Source: Phycisphaerales bacterium
Lineage (GTDB): Bacteria > Planctomycetota > Phycisphaerae > Phycisphaerales > UBA1924
Length of the DNA stretch: 40,631 nucleotides
Reading direction: 5' to 3'
NCBI GenBank assembly: GCA_029260475.1
Contig: JAJDDE010000008.1
Coordinates: forward strand, 1 to 40,631
Shown: positions 8,160-14,592 of the stretch, in pieces
Numbering within the stretch: the first letter of the stretch is position 1
How the letters are laid out: each line of letters opens with the position of its first letter
Notes under the pieces: model-generated
Told to the model about the DNA's origin: nothing
Databases searched by the model: none
Seen by the model: only the letters and a program-made list of their open reading frames with translations
Position numbers and translations under genes: made by a program

Positions 8160-9164
8160 ATGCATGACGCTATCTACTACCCGAGTATCTGCTGCACTAA
8201 CCGCGGACTGCTCTCCTCCGCGTTGTTCCTCTGGGACAGTCTCTCGTTCATCGTGCCCCACAAGAACATGGCGGGGAGCACTGGCGACGAAGAGGTAGAC
8301 GAAGCTCTTGAGCTTGTCGGGAAAGAGCTGATTCCATCAAGCCGAGCAAAGCAGGAAGCGACAAAGGAGATACGCCAGCTCCTCGAATCTGCCCGCGACA
8401 AGGGCAATGATCTGACACTCTCAAATCCTCATGCTTCGCAGACATACGCCATTTATCCTGGCAAGTTCGAGATAGCACTCTGGGACAGTCTTGTTGCCGA
8501 CGGTGCCACGGCATTCAACGCCGGACAGAACAACTTTATGGTCCAAGACACACTTGGCCTCTACATGATGTCGATGCTCGCCACTTCCTGCGGAGCCGGC
8601 CGAAAACGCCTCGTTACGGATCAGATTGCCGGTTACGAATCGCTATACCGTTCGCTTGCAGATATCTCACCGGCACGCGACCGCACGGACGACCAGTCCG
8701 GAACACCTCTGCTGACGGTCGCTCTTGGAGGTTTCGACTTCGACACAATCCCTCTTGGCCGGCTCATTCAGCTACGAAGAGATGAGACGGATCTGCAATG
8801 GTCTATGAGAAATGCTTATCTTGACGCGGTGGACCGTTGTGTACACGAAATCTCATCCCATGCCACACGGCCTGATGTCATTGATGAAATTGTCGGGCAG
8901 TTCACCGAGGATATGGAGAGAGACCTGAGGGAGCTGAAGAAGTACCTCGGGCGTGAAGCCGGGCAGATGATCTTGAGCAAGGAGTTTGGTGTCGCTGTTC
9001 TCGCGACGGCATGGTCGGCTATCGAACCTGTCAGTGGCACTGTCTTGTCAGCGGGTGCTTTAGGTCGTGGACTCATGCAGTACCAAGACCGCCGACGCAA
9101 GCTGTTGCAAAGCCATGCGTCTGCATGGCTCTATGAAACTCGCGGTGGAGTCAAACTCTATTGA
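8160..9164 (+). CDS. DUF6236-like protein of unknown function
   Basis: The N-terminus AIYYPSICCTNRGLLSSALFLWDSLSFIVPH matches what I remember of the DUF6236 opening pattern (YYP......WL...LLYWD....IVP). The remaining 300 residues are mostly helical with no catalytic motif that I can name. A weak purine-rich site (GAAAGGGA) lies 8 bp before the ATG. The gene follows the secreted coiled-coil gene by 26 bp. Its composition is less GC-biased than the conjugation genes, which suggests a separately acquired cargo gene. Proteins of this kind are found in accessory regions of many bacteria, but no function is established to my knowledge. Confidence 0.6.
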   Translation: MHDAIYYPSICCTNRGLLSSALFLWDSLSFIVPHKNMAGSTGDEEVDEALELVGKELIPSSRAKQEATKEIRQLLESARDKGNDLTLSNPHASQTYAIYPGKFEIALWDSLVADGATAFNAGQNNFMVQDTLGLYMMSMLATSCGAGRKRLVTDQIAGYESLYRSLADISPARDRTDDQSGTPLLTVALGGFDFDTIPLGRLIQLRRDETDLQWSMRNAYLDAVDRCVHEISSHATRPDVIDEIVGQFTEDMERDLRELKKYLGREAGQMILSKEFGVAVLATAWSAIEPVSGTVLSAGALGRGLMQYQDRRRKLLQSHASAWLYETRGGVKLY

Positions 9165-9475
9165 TGGTGGCATCCGCCGCGGCCCATCGAGTCGGGAGCG
9201 TATGCCTCGCTTCGCGAGGCCCTGCTCCCCGCCGCAATGGTCCGCGGCGAGGGCTGGCCGTGACGCGGGTGGCGTCACACTTGTGTTTGAAATCGTTGCG
9301 AAAGAAATGAGACCCCAGCAGGTGTTCGAGAGTGGCTGCCGGGGCCTCGGTCTGGAGAGACCATGAGCGTGACGAGAGTGGAGGCCGGGAGGGCGTCCAC
9401 GTACCGTTTCGCGATCAGGAACGTCCTGTCCGCGAAAACCTCATGTCGAGTTGCATCGAGTCGGTTCGAGTCTGA
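9165..9475. other. Intergenic stretch with four strong stem-loops
   Basis: This 311-bp gap between two facing genes holds no credible reading frame. It has perfect stem-loops at 9204-9220 (GCCTCGC/GCGAGGC), 9260-9278 (GTGACGC/GCGTCAC) and 9349-9362 (GGTCT/AGACC), plus CGCCGC/GCGGCG near 9230-9250. It could hold a bidirectional terminator, a small structured RNA or part of a transfer origin. No T-tract was seen. Confidence 0.4.
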
Positions 9476-9748
9476 TCAGTCGTCCGTGCGTGGTTTTCGC
9501 TCCTCGCCAAGGATGAACGAGTGTGCTTCATCAAGCACCTTGCGTGCCGTGAGCAGGTCGTCCCTTCCGAGGCTGTGCGTCTCTTGCCATTCGTCGTCCT
9601 TGTCCTTGTAGACACGGACGAGCGAGGTGTTGAACATCGAGCCGTTGCGGGTCTCGTTCTCCCAGACCACGGCCTTGAGGCCGTTGATCCTGAACTCCGC
9701 CGCGGGCTTGTTGCTGTCTGACGTTTCCATACGCTTTCTCCTGGTCAT
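9476..9748 (-). CDS. Small conserved cargo protein
   Basis: The protein has 90 residues from the ATG at 9748, or 84 from the ATG at 9730. The second start has the better spaced purine site (AGGAGA), while the first has AAAGGA. The sequence runs AEFRINGLKAVVWENE, then SLVRVYKDKDDEW, and ends GRDDLLTARKVLDEAHSFI. It reads as a short beta sheet followed by one helix. I recall similar short proteins in many bacterial accessory regions, but I cannot attach a function or a family number. It lies 107 bp downstream of the PIN toxin gene on the same strand. Confidence 0.65.
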   Translation of the reverse strand: MTRRKRMETSDSNKPAAEFRINGLKAVVWENETRNGSMFNTSLVRVYKDKDDEWQETHSLGRDDLLTARKVLDEAHSFILGEERKPRTDD

Positions 9749-9855
9749 GCGAGCCGTCCTTTCTGGGTTGAACCCTCTGGACGCCCTTCCCGGTTGCCAA
9801 GCGTTATGGAATCAGATGATCGTGCGTGCTCTATCTGTCGTAACCACGCGGGATC

Positions 9856-10428
9856 TCAGAGCAACTCTGCGAAGTCTTGGAGCACCGATACGCTCTCCGG
9901 AAGGCCTTGCTTCTGCAGCAGGTCGAGCAGCTCCTCGACGGTGCGCGGCGGCTTCTTGAGCCGTGCTCGCACGGTCTTCACCGCGTTGCACACGGCCCCC
10001 GTATCCAGGTCGAGCAGGTGTGTGATGAACTCATCCGGGTGCTGAGCTCGCACGCCGAGCGGTGCGAGTACCTCCGCGGGGAAGTCCTTCAGGTTTGTGG
10101 TCACGATGACGGCGGCGTGGCACCGGATGGCGGCCGCAAGCACATGCCTGTCGTCGGGATCCGGAAGCGTCAGTCCATCGACCAACGGTTCGTAGCCGGT
10201 GACAAGACAGTCTGGCACCGCGGCTTCCATCAACTCGCAGAGCTTGGCGACTTGTTCGCCGGTGATGTCCGGTTTGTCTTGAAGGAGATTCCGCGTCCAT
10301 TCTTCGCGAATGGCATCGGTCCACTTCGCTCGGAAGAGGCTCGTCGTCGCGAGCTGCATCAGCACGTTCCGGAGCGTCGCCGGATAGAGCACGCAAGCAT
10401 CAAGGATCACTGTGAAATGGCTGTGCAT
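9856..10428 (-). CDS. PIN-domain toxin (type II toxin-antitoxin)
   Basis: PIN toxins are Mg2+-dependent ribonucleases held in check by a partner antitoxin. The N-terminus VILDACVLYP carries the first metal-binding aspartate (D10). A second acidic patch, LPDPDDRHVLAAAI, and the TTNLKDFP strand supply the rest of the active-site pattern. The length of 190 aa exceeds the compact 130-aa VapC size and fits the PIN subfamily paired with excisionase-like antitoxins. The C-terminal 60 residues are helical and may bind the antitoxin. The gene starts 25 bp after the antitoxin stop on the same strand, so the two are co-transcribed. Confidence 0.85.
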   Translation of the reverse strand: MHSHFTVILDACVLYPATLRNVLMQLATTSLFRAKWTDAIREEWTRNLLQDKPDITGEQVAKLCELMEAAVPDCLVTGYEPLVDGLTLPDPDDRHVLAAAIRCHAAVIVTTNLKDFPAEVLAPLGVRAQHPDEFITHLLDLDTGAVCNAVKTVRARLKKPPRTVEELLDLLQKQGLPESVSVLQDFAELL

Positions 10429-10453
10429 CCTGCATCAGGATACCCGCTGGCAG

Positions 10454-10906
10454 TTACTCCAGCCCGAGCTCTTCATCGAGCTCGGAGAGCTCATCGAGTG
10501 CCTTCTGCCGGCTCGCGTCGGTTCGCTTCTTGTAGGCCATCAGGTGCTCGAAGAGAACGCGACGATGCGTTCCGACCTTCCGAGCCGGAAGTCGTCCATC
10601 CTCGATTTCCTTGACCACGAAGGGGCGAGACACACCGAGCAGATCAGCGACTCGCTGTGTCGTGAGCTCGGCGTGGATAGGGATCAGCGTCACGGCATTG
10701 CCCTTGGCCATCTCCGCGAGAAGGCGGACGAGGAGCTGGGCCGCCGACGCCGGGATCTCGACCGTCTTTGGCCCATCATCCTCGGTGGTGAACCGGAGGG
10801 AATGTCCCCGCGACACCACCCGGGAGAGCTGGCGGCTCGACTCCTGGGCCTGCAGCATCTCCGCATCCGTCGGCGTGGTTTCAGGGAGTGTCAGTTCAGC
10901 AAGCAT
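10454..10906 (-). CDS. HTH (excisionase-like) antitoxin partner of the PIN toxin
   Basis: The ATG at 10906 is preceded by GGAG at a good distance; a TTG at 10924 is the only earlier start. The N-terminal 65 residues are acidic and polar. Residues about 87-130 form a MerR/excisionase-type helix-turn-helix: LTTQRVADLLGVSRPFVVKEIEDGRLPARKVG, followed by HRRVLFEHLMAYK. The acidic end (DELSELDEELGLE) could be the part that wraps the toxin. Antitoxin first, toxin second and a short gap is the standard order. The protein probably represses its own promoter, where an inverted repeat and ACGAA repeats are found. Confidence 0.8.
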   Translation of the reverse strand: MLAELTLPETTPTDAEMLQAQESSRQLSRVVSRGHSLRFTTEDDGPKTVEIPASAAQLLVRLLAEMAKGNAVTLIPIHAELTTQRVADLLGVSRPFVVKEIEDGRLPARKVGTHRRVLFEHLMAYKKRTDASRQKALDELSELDEELGLE

Positions 10907-10926
10907 GGCCGGTCTCCAATCCAAAG

Positions 10927-10955
10927 AGTCTATCGCCTAAACGCAGTATCCGCAA
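10927..10955 (-). promoter_or_regulatory. Candidate promoter of the toxin-antitoxin operon
   Basis: On the minus strand TTGCGG (10950-10955) and TAGACT (10927-10932) are 17 bp apart, placing the start of transcription about 15 bp before the ATG at 10906. The match to the sigma-70 pattern is moderate. Confidence 0.35.
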
Positions 10956-10984
10956 TAAACGAAACGAACGAAACTGCTTTATTG
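10953..10984. promoter_or_regulatory. Inverted repeat with ACGAA repeats, candidate antitoxin operator
   Basis: CAATAAA (10953-10959) and TTTATTG (10978-10984) flank a run containing ACGAA, ACGAA and CGAAA. The site overlaps the -35 region of the toxin-antitoxin promoter and the stop codon of the 239-aa gene. It is AT-rich against its surroundings and suits an autoregulatory operator. Confidence 0.4.
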
Positions 10985-11698
10985 TTCGAGTCGAGGCCAC
11001 TGAATCGCCGTTTTTGCCCCTTCAGGAGCTCTGGTCCCGTTCCCAAGCGGATTCGGGAAGCTCCGAGAACCGTCCTCAAAGGCCCTGACGACCTGCCGCC
11101 GCGTACGGACGGCCTCAGCAGGCACCGCCTCCAATCCCAGGCTCTTCCGCGTGCGGTTCACCATCCGCAGCACGCTGAAGAGCTGTCGCACCACTGGGGC
11201 GTACGGCTCGAAGCGGAACCTCGCGAACTCCTCCTCGACCTCCTCGGTCGTCGCGTTCCTGGAGAACTGCACCATGAACTGCTTGAGCCAGCGGTACTCG
11301 TTGGGGTGGATGCGGACCGAGGCGTGCCACTTCAGGTCGCGGCCGCGTCGGTAGCCGATGCTGTAGCCGGCGAACGAGATGGGCTCGCGGCGGACGTCGC
11401 GGATGACCGCCCGCTCCCGCTCGAAGAACTCGTGCTTGCCGTGGGTCGCGATGAGCAGCCAGAACGAGCCGTACCGCAGGTACTGCATGCTGGCACGCCC
11501 CGTGAGACGCCGCCGGGCTCGTTGCCAGCGAGACATCGGCACGCCGTACTGGTCGAGCAGCTTGCGGTCGATGTCCTCGGGCCGCTTGCCCGGTGGTATG
11601 TGCCCGGCAACATAGAAGAAGTAGCCGCGTGCGATGTAGGCGACGGCGAGCTGTTGCACGAAGCCGGGGACGCTCGTCGGGAGGTAGTGGTAGGTCAT
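10979..11698 (-). CDS. Conserved 239-aa protein downstream of the structured-RNA region
   Basis: The ATG at 11698 has AAGGA 5 bp upstream. The protein opens TYHYLPTSVPGFVQQLAVAY, with a repeated pattern of aromatic strands. It has an arginine-rich middle (SRWQRARRRLTG), then RYGSFWLLIATHGKHEFFERE, a VRIHPNEYRWLKQFM segment and FEPYAPVVRQLFSVLRMVNRTRKSLG. The predicted charge is strongly positive, which fits nucleic-acid binding. I recall similar hypothetical proteins from planctomycetes and acidobacteria but no assigned function. It has no signal peptide and no transposase or nuclease motif that I can name. The minus-strand structured region ends just upstream, so the RNA and this protein may form one transcription unit. 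Confidence 0.75.
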   Translation of the reverse strand: MTYHYLPTSVPGFVQQLAVAYIARGYFFYVAGHIPPGKRPEDIDRKLLDQYGVPMSRWQRARRRLTGRASMQYLRYGSFWLLIATHGKHEFFERERAVIRDVRREPISFAGYSIGYRRGRDLKWHASVRIHPNEYRWLKQFMVQFSRNATTEEVEEEFARFRFEPYAPVVRQLFSVLRMVNRTRKSLGLEAVPAEAVRTRRQVVRAFEDGSRSFPNPLGNGTRAPEGAKTAIQWPRLEQ

Positions 11699-11727
11699 AT
11701 CGATCCTTGTTGTTGACAGTCAAAGTG

Positions 11728-11764
11728 GGGTGTCGTTTCGGCCTTTCGTCCTGGCACGACACCC
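11728..11764. promoter_or_regulatory. 9-bp inverted repeat in the leader of the 239-aa gene
   Basis: GGGTGTCGT (11728-11736) and ACGACACCC (11756-11764) are perfect arms with a 19-nt spacer, 30 bp upstream of the start codon at 11698. In a minus-strand transcript this would fold between the structured RNA region and the gene. It could be an operator, an RNA processing site or an attenuator. Confidence 0.45.
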
Positions 11765-11979
11765 AAAGCCCCTTTGCAAAACCTCTTCTACAACCCTGCT
11801 CGCCCGTTCATCTGCAGTGTCCCGGGCGGAAACCATCAGCCGCATCGGCGTGCGAACCACCTGCAGGCAGCTCGCGGCCATACGACCCAAACCTTCGCGG
11901 ACAGCCACGGCTCACCCATTGGCAAGCCGGTGCTGCACCGCTTCTCTAGATTCCATGTATTGCTGTTGCACAATCATGG

Positions 11980-13170
11980 ACGTTGCGGTGCTTCAGGCCA
12001 TTGGCCATCGGACCGCAACACTGCGAACGCCGCCGGCCGAGCAGGCGGAAGAACCGTTCCCGGTTCTTCTCGCCCACCCGCCGACCGCCTTGGAAACCGC
12101 CCATCACACGCTTCCGCGTGATGGGCCGGCATCCGCACACTGAAGTACGCGTCGCCGCTTTCGTCGTCGCTCCGAGCATCCACCACAGGCACCACCACGT
12201 GATGTTGCGATGCGTGAGCGAACGGGCCGCCACTGCCTTGCAGCGGTCACCGTTCGGACTCGGCCAGGCCGAATCCAACTGTCTACTTGCGGCACACTCC
12301 CAGTCTCAGGCGTTTGAATCACCGGGTTGACCGCTCTCATGCGAGAGCACACCCGGCACCGGTTCATCAGACCGGAAGCCCGAGACCTTCCCCTGTTAGC
12401 CATGCGTGTCACCGAGACGGTCACGTCGCTCGGCCATCTGTCGCACGCCGTGGATTCCTCCACCGCGAGGTTTGCACGAGAGCGGATGCTCGCGTGATTT
12501 CAGCCGGCAGAACCTAGAAGCTCCGGCTTACCCTTCGACAGACGGCTTTGTTACGCGGTTTGGCACCGTCTCCGTCTCGATTCACCGCCAAGCCCTCGCG
12601 GGCCTCTCATGGTTGAGCTCTTCATCGCCGGCTGTTTCGGCCGGTCGCCGGGCGTGGTCTACGCCCGGTCGTCCGCATCGCTGCGAACGAACTCCCCACG
12701 GCGGCACGGGTTGAGCGAGGTGCGGGTCCCGAAGGACAGCACCCCGAACCCCCCGCGACGGATTACGCGAAGCTCGGGCCGAAGCCCTCGCGTCGCCTCA
12801 CCGCTTCATGCATGACGGCTCGTGCCGTAGACCCTTGTACGGAATCCACGGACACGAGTCTGTCCAGGTCGCCCCGGTTCCGCAACGGTCGGGACATCGG
12901 ATAGAAGCTGCGGATTGTTCTCGTGGGTTGGTCCCGATGAGGCTTTACTCGCAGCAGCCTCCGTCGAGCCGGACAAGCGTGTCTCCACGCATCCGGCTCT
13001 ACGCGTCTCCGACGTCCACGGACCCATCTCTGGGTTGGTGGTCAGGGTGATGAGCCCTGCATCCCTTCGCTCGGCTGGTGAGGCCGAACTCCTGGGTGTC
13101 GGAGTCAGTGTGCGGATGCCGAGGCGGCTGGTGGCCGACTCGGCGTTCTGCAAACGCTGTTTGCGAGACA
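11980..13170 (-). ncRNA. Candidate large structured non-coding RNA
   Basis: About 1.2 kb has no coding-like frame but many perfect or nearly perfect stems. In minus-strand order they lie at 13147-13167, 13022-13035 (GAGA loop), 12966-12999 (8-bp plus 5-bp tiers, GAGA loop), 12939-12961, 12850-12865, 12815-12828 and 12648-12668. Further stems follow at 12450-12463 (GGAA loop), 12359-12375, 12322-12356 (6-bp plus 6-bp tiers), 12220-12255, 12099-12126 (GGAA loop, 2-nt bulge), 12044-12074 (GGAA loop) and 11982-12019. GGAA and GAGA are GNRA tetraloops only on the minus strand, which sets the orientation towards the 239-aa gene. No promoter was identified with confidence. Known large RNA classes could not be matched by eye. 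A decayed gene remains possible, though decay does not produce nested perfect stems. Confidence 0.55.
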
Positions 13171-13246
13171 GTGTTTGGGCCGAGATTAGCGCACTCTGCT
13201 GGACTACTCAATGGCACAAAGTTGAGGCTAGCGGACTCGCCGCCAT

Positions 13247-13267
13247 GTCTATCATGCTATGATAGAC
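13247..13267. promoter_or_regulatory. Perfect palindrome at the start of the HTH-ietAS operon
   Basis: GTCTATCAT and ATGATAGAC are 9-bp arms around GCT. The right arm ends 3 bp before the ATG at 13271 and contains an alternative ATG at 13259. It is AT-rich against its surroundings, contains TATCAT/TATGAT -10-like hexamers, and is well placed as the operator of the HTH protein encoded next. Confidence 0.55.
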
Positions 13268-13270
13268 TCC

Positions 13271-13591
13271 ATGGCCTCCATCCCGATTACCCCCAACATG
13301 CAGTACTCACGCCTTTTCACCATCGAGCAGAGACTCGACCGTCTCCTACAGCTCCTTCGAGAGGGTGGCCGGTCATCGCCCCAGCTTGCTGAAGCACTAG
13401 ACGTTTCAGTGCCGACAGTCGCGAGAGACGTCAAGGCACTCCGAGAGCAGGGGCACCAGATCGAAGCGACCCGTATTGGCCGCGGCTGGCAGTATTCTCT
13501 CTCGAACAATGCTCGGACGCCGATATCACAGCAAATTACTCGACGTTCTGAGTCTGAGAGCTCTCGGAGTGAAGCGGGAACGACACGATGA
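13271..13591 (+). CDS. HTH regulator leading the ietAS operon
   Basis: Residues about 17-75 form a winged helix-turn-helix of the HTH_11/DeoR-like type: TIEQRLDRLLQLLREGGRSSPQLAEALDVSVPTVARDVKALREQGHQIEATR. The last 30 residues are a serine/arginine-rich tail, with no ligand domain, so at about 106 aa it is a stand-alone DNA-binding protein. The start is uncertain: ATGs at 13259, 13271 and 13298 are all in frame with no clear ribosome site. I chose 13271 because the palindrome covers 13259. The TGA overlaps the ietA ATG (ATGA at 13588-13591), so the regulator is coupled to ietA and probably autoregulates the operon through the palindrome. Confidence 0.75.
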   Translation: MASIPITPNMQYSRLFTIEQRLDRLLQLLREGGRSSPQLAEALDVSVPTVARDVKALREQGHQIEATRIGRGWQYSLSNNARTPISQQITRRSESESSRSEAGTTR

Positions 13592-14586
13592 AAGCACAAC
13601 TACTCAAACGTCTCGTCCGAGCTATCGCCGAGGGTTCCCAGCGTGACCTTGATGAACTTGCCAAGCAGGTTGTCGAGTCTGAGAAGCAGACTGGGCACAC
13701 ACGCCTCGCGGCCCAGCTTGAAGGCATCCTCACCGAGACGACAAGAATCCAGCCGGCTAAGGCACGACCAACTCGCGGCACACGCGGACACCTGACCGAG
13801 CTGCCGCAAAGTCGCCGCCATGGTGAGGAACTACTCACCGTAATCGAACGCGATGACCTAGAGCACCACATGGTGCTTCCAGCCGATGTCGAGGCTCGTT
13901 TCGCCAGGATTGAGTGCGAGTTTGCGGCACGTGAACGACTCGACGCCTACGGCCTCAGGCCTCGAAAGACGATCTTGCTGCACGGTCAACCTGGGTGTGG
14001 AAAGACGCTGGGTGCGAAGAGACTTGCTTGGAACACCGGCCTCCCACTACTAAAAGTTCGCTTTGACGCGTTACTCTCCTCCTACTTTGGTGAGTCCGCA
14101 TCGAATCTACGATCAGTATTTGTGGCTGCGAAGGAGCACCCTTGTGTTCTGCTTCTTGACGAGTGTGATTTCATTGCTCGTTCACGAACTGGGCAAAGAG
14201 ATATTGGAGAAGCCAGTCGGATAGTCAACTCGCTTCTGCAATTGATGGAGGAGTACGACGCCCCTGGTCTCCTTGTAGCAACCACGAATGTTGAAGATTC
14301 GCTGGACGACGCTCTCTTTCGCCGTTTCGACGAAGTGCTTCTTGTTCCGCCTCCTGGCCGAGAAGAGATTGAAAGATTGCTTCGCATGACGCTCTCCTCT
14401 GTCGCCGTTGACGGAGCTCTCGAATGGCCGACAATCATTGAGCTCCTTTCGGGCACGTCGGCCGCGATGGTGGTCAAGGCTGCTCGCGACGCGGCAAAGG
14501 GTGCTGTCCTCTCCGGAAGAAAATTGATTCAACAGCAACACCTTGAAACTGCGATTGCAGAGCTTCGCCATACGAACACGGGATAA
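13588..14586 (+). CDS. ietA: IetA-like AAA+ ATPase
   Basis: In the IetAS pair, known from an Agrobacterium Ti plasmid as a stability and incompatibility module and later as an anti-phage system, the AAA+ ATPase counteracts or controls the protease. The 332-aa protein has a helical N-terminus of about 100 residues. Walker A is GQPGCGKT (133-140), and Walker B is VLLLDECDF with D191-E192. The sensor strand is LLVATTNVEDSLDDALFRRFDEVL, whose RRF holds the arginine finger. The layout resembles the FtsH/spastin AAA clade without a fused protease. Its ATG overlaps the HTH stop, and ietS starts 7 bp after its stop. The name is given by family and gene order. Confidence 0.85.
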   Translation: MKAQLLKRLVRAIAEGSQRDLDELAKQVVESEKQTGHTRLAAQLEGILTETTRIQPAKARPTRGTRGHLTELPQSRRHGEELLTVIERDDLEHHMVLPADVEARFARIECEFAARERLDAYGLRPRKTILLHGQPGCGKTLGAKRLAWNTGLPLLKVRFDALLSSYFGESASNLRSVFVAAKEHPCVLLLDECDFIARSRTGQRDIGEASRIVNSLLQLMEEYDAPGLLVATTNVEDSLDDALFRRFDEVLLVPPPGREEIERLLRMTLSSVAVDGALEWPTIIELLSGTSAAMVVKAARDAAKGAVLSGRKLIQQQHLETAIAELRHTNTG

Positions 14587-14592
14587 TTCGCG

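Noticed and set aside
9460-9484. T-arm-like GTCGG-TTCGAGT-CTGAT at the end of the hairpin stretch
   Set aside because: No matching acceptor, D-arm or anticodon arm upstream.
11002-11013. Exact copy of the 12-mer GAATCGCCGTTT found near the att site
   Set aside because: A shared 12-mer is expected by chance at this distance, and it lies inside the 239-aa coding region.
10412-11716. A 434-residue plus-strand frame
   Set aside because: It overlaps the antitoxin and the 239-aa gene, both better supported by motifs and start sites; the frame has no recognisable domain.
11980-13200. tRNA array or degenerate tRNAs in the structured region
   Set aside because: No GGTTCRANNCC T-arm on either strand; hairpin spacing does not fit cloverleaves.
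11980-13200. Group II intron
   Set aside because: A GTGCG boundary-like pentamer occurs at 13194-13190 (minus strand), and 12099-12126 is a GNRA hairpin with a 2-nt bulge. However, that hairpin lacks the AGC catalytic triad and the length of domain V, and no reverse transcriptase is encoded.
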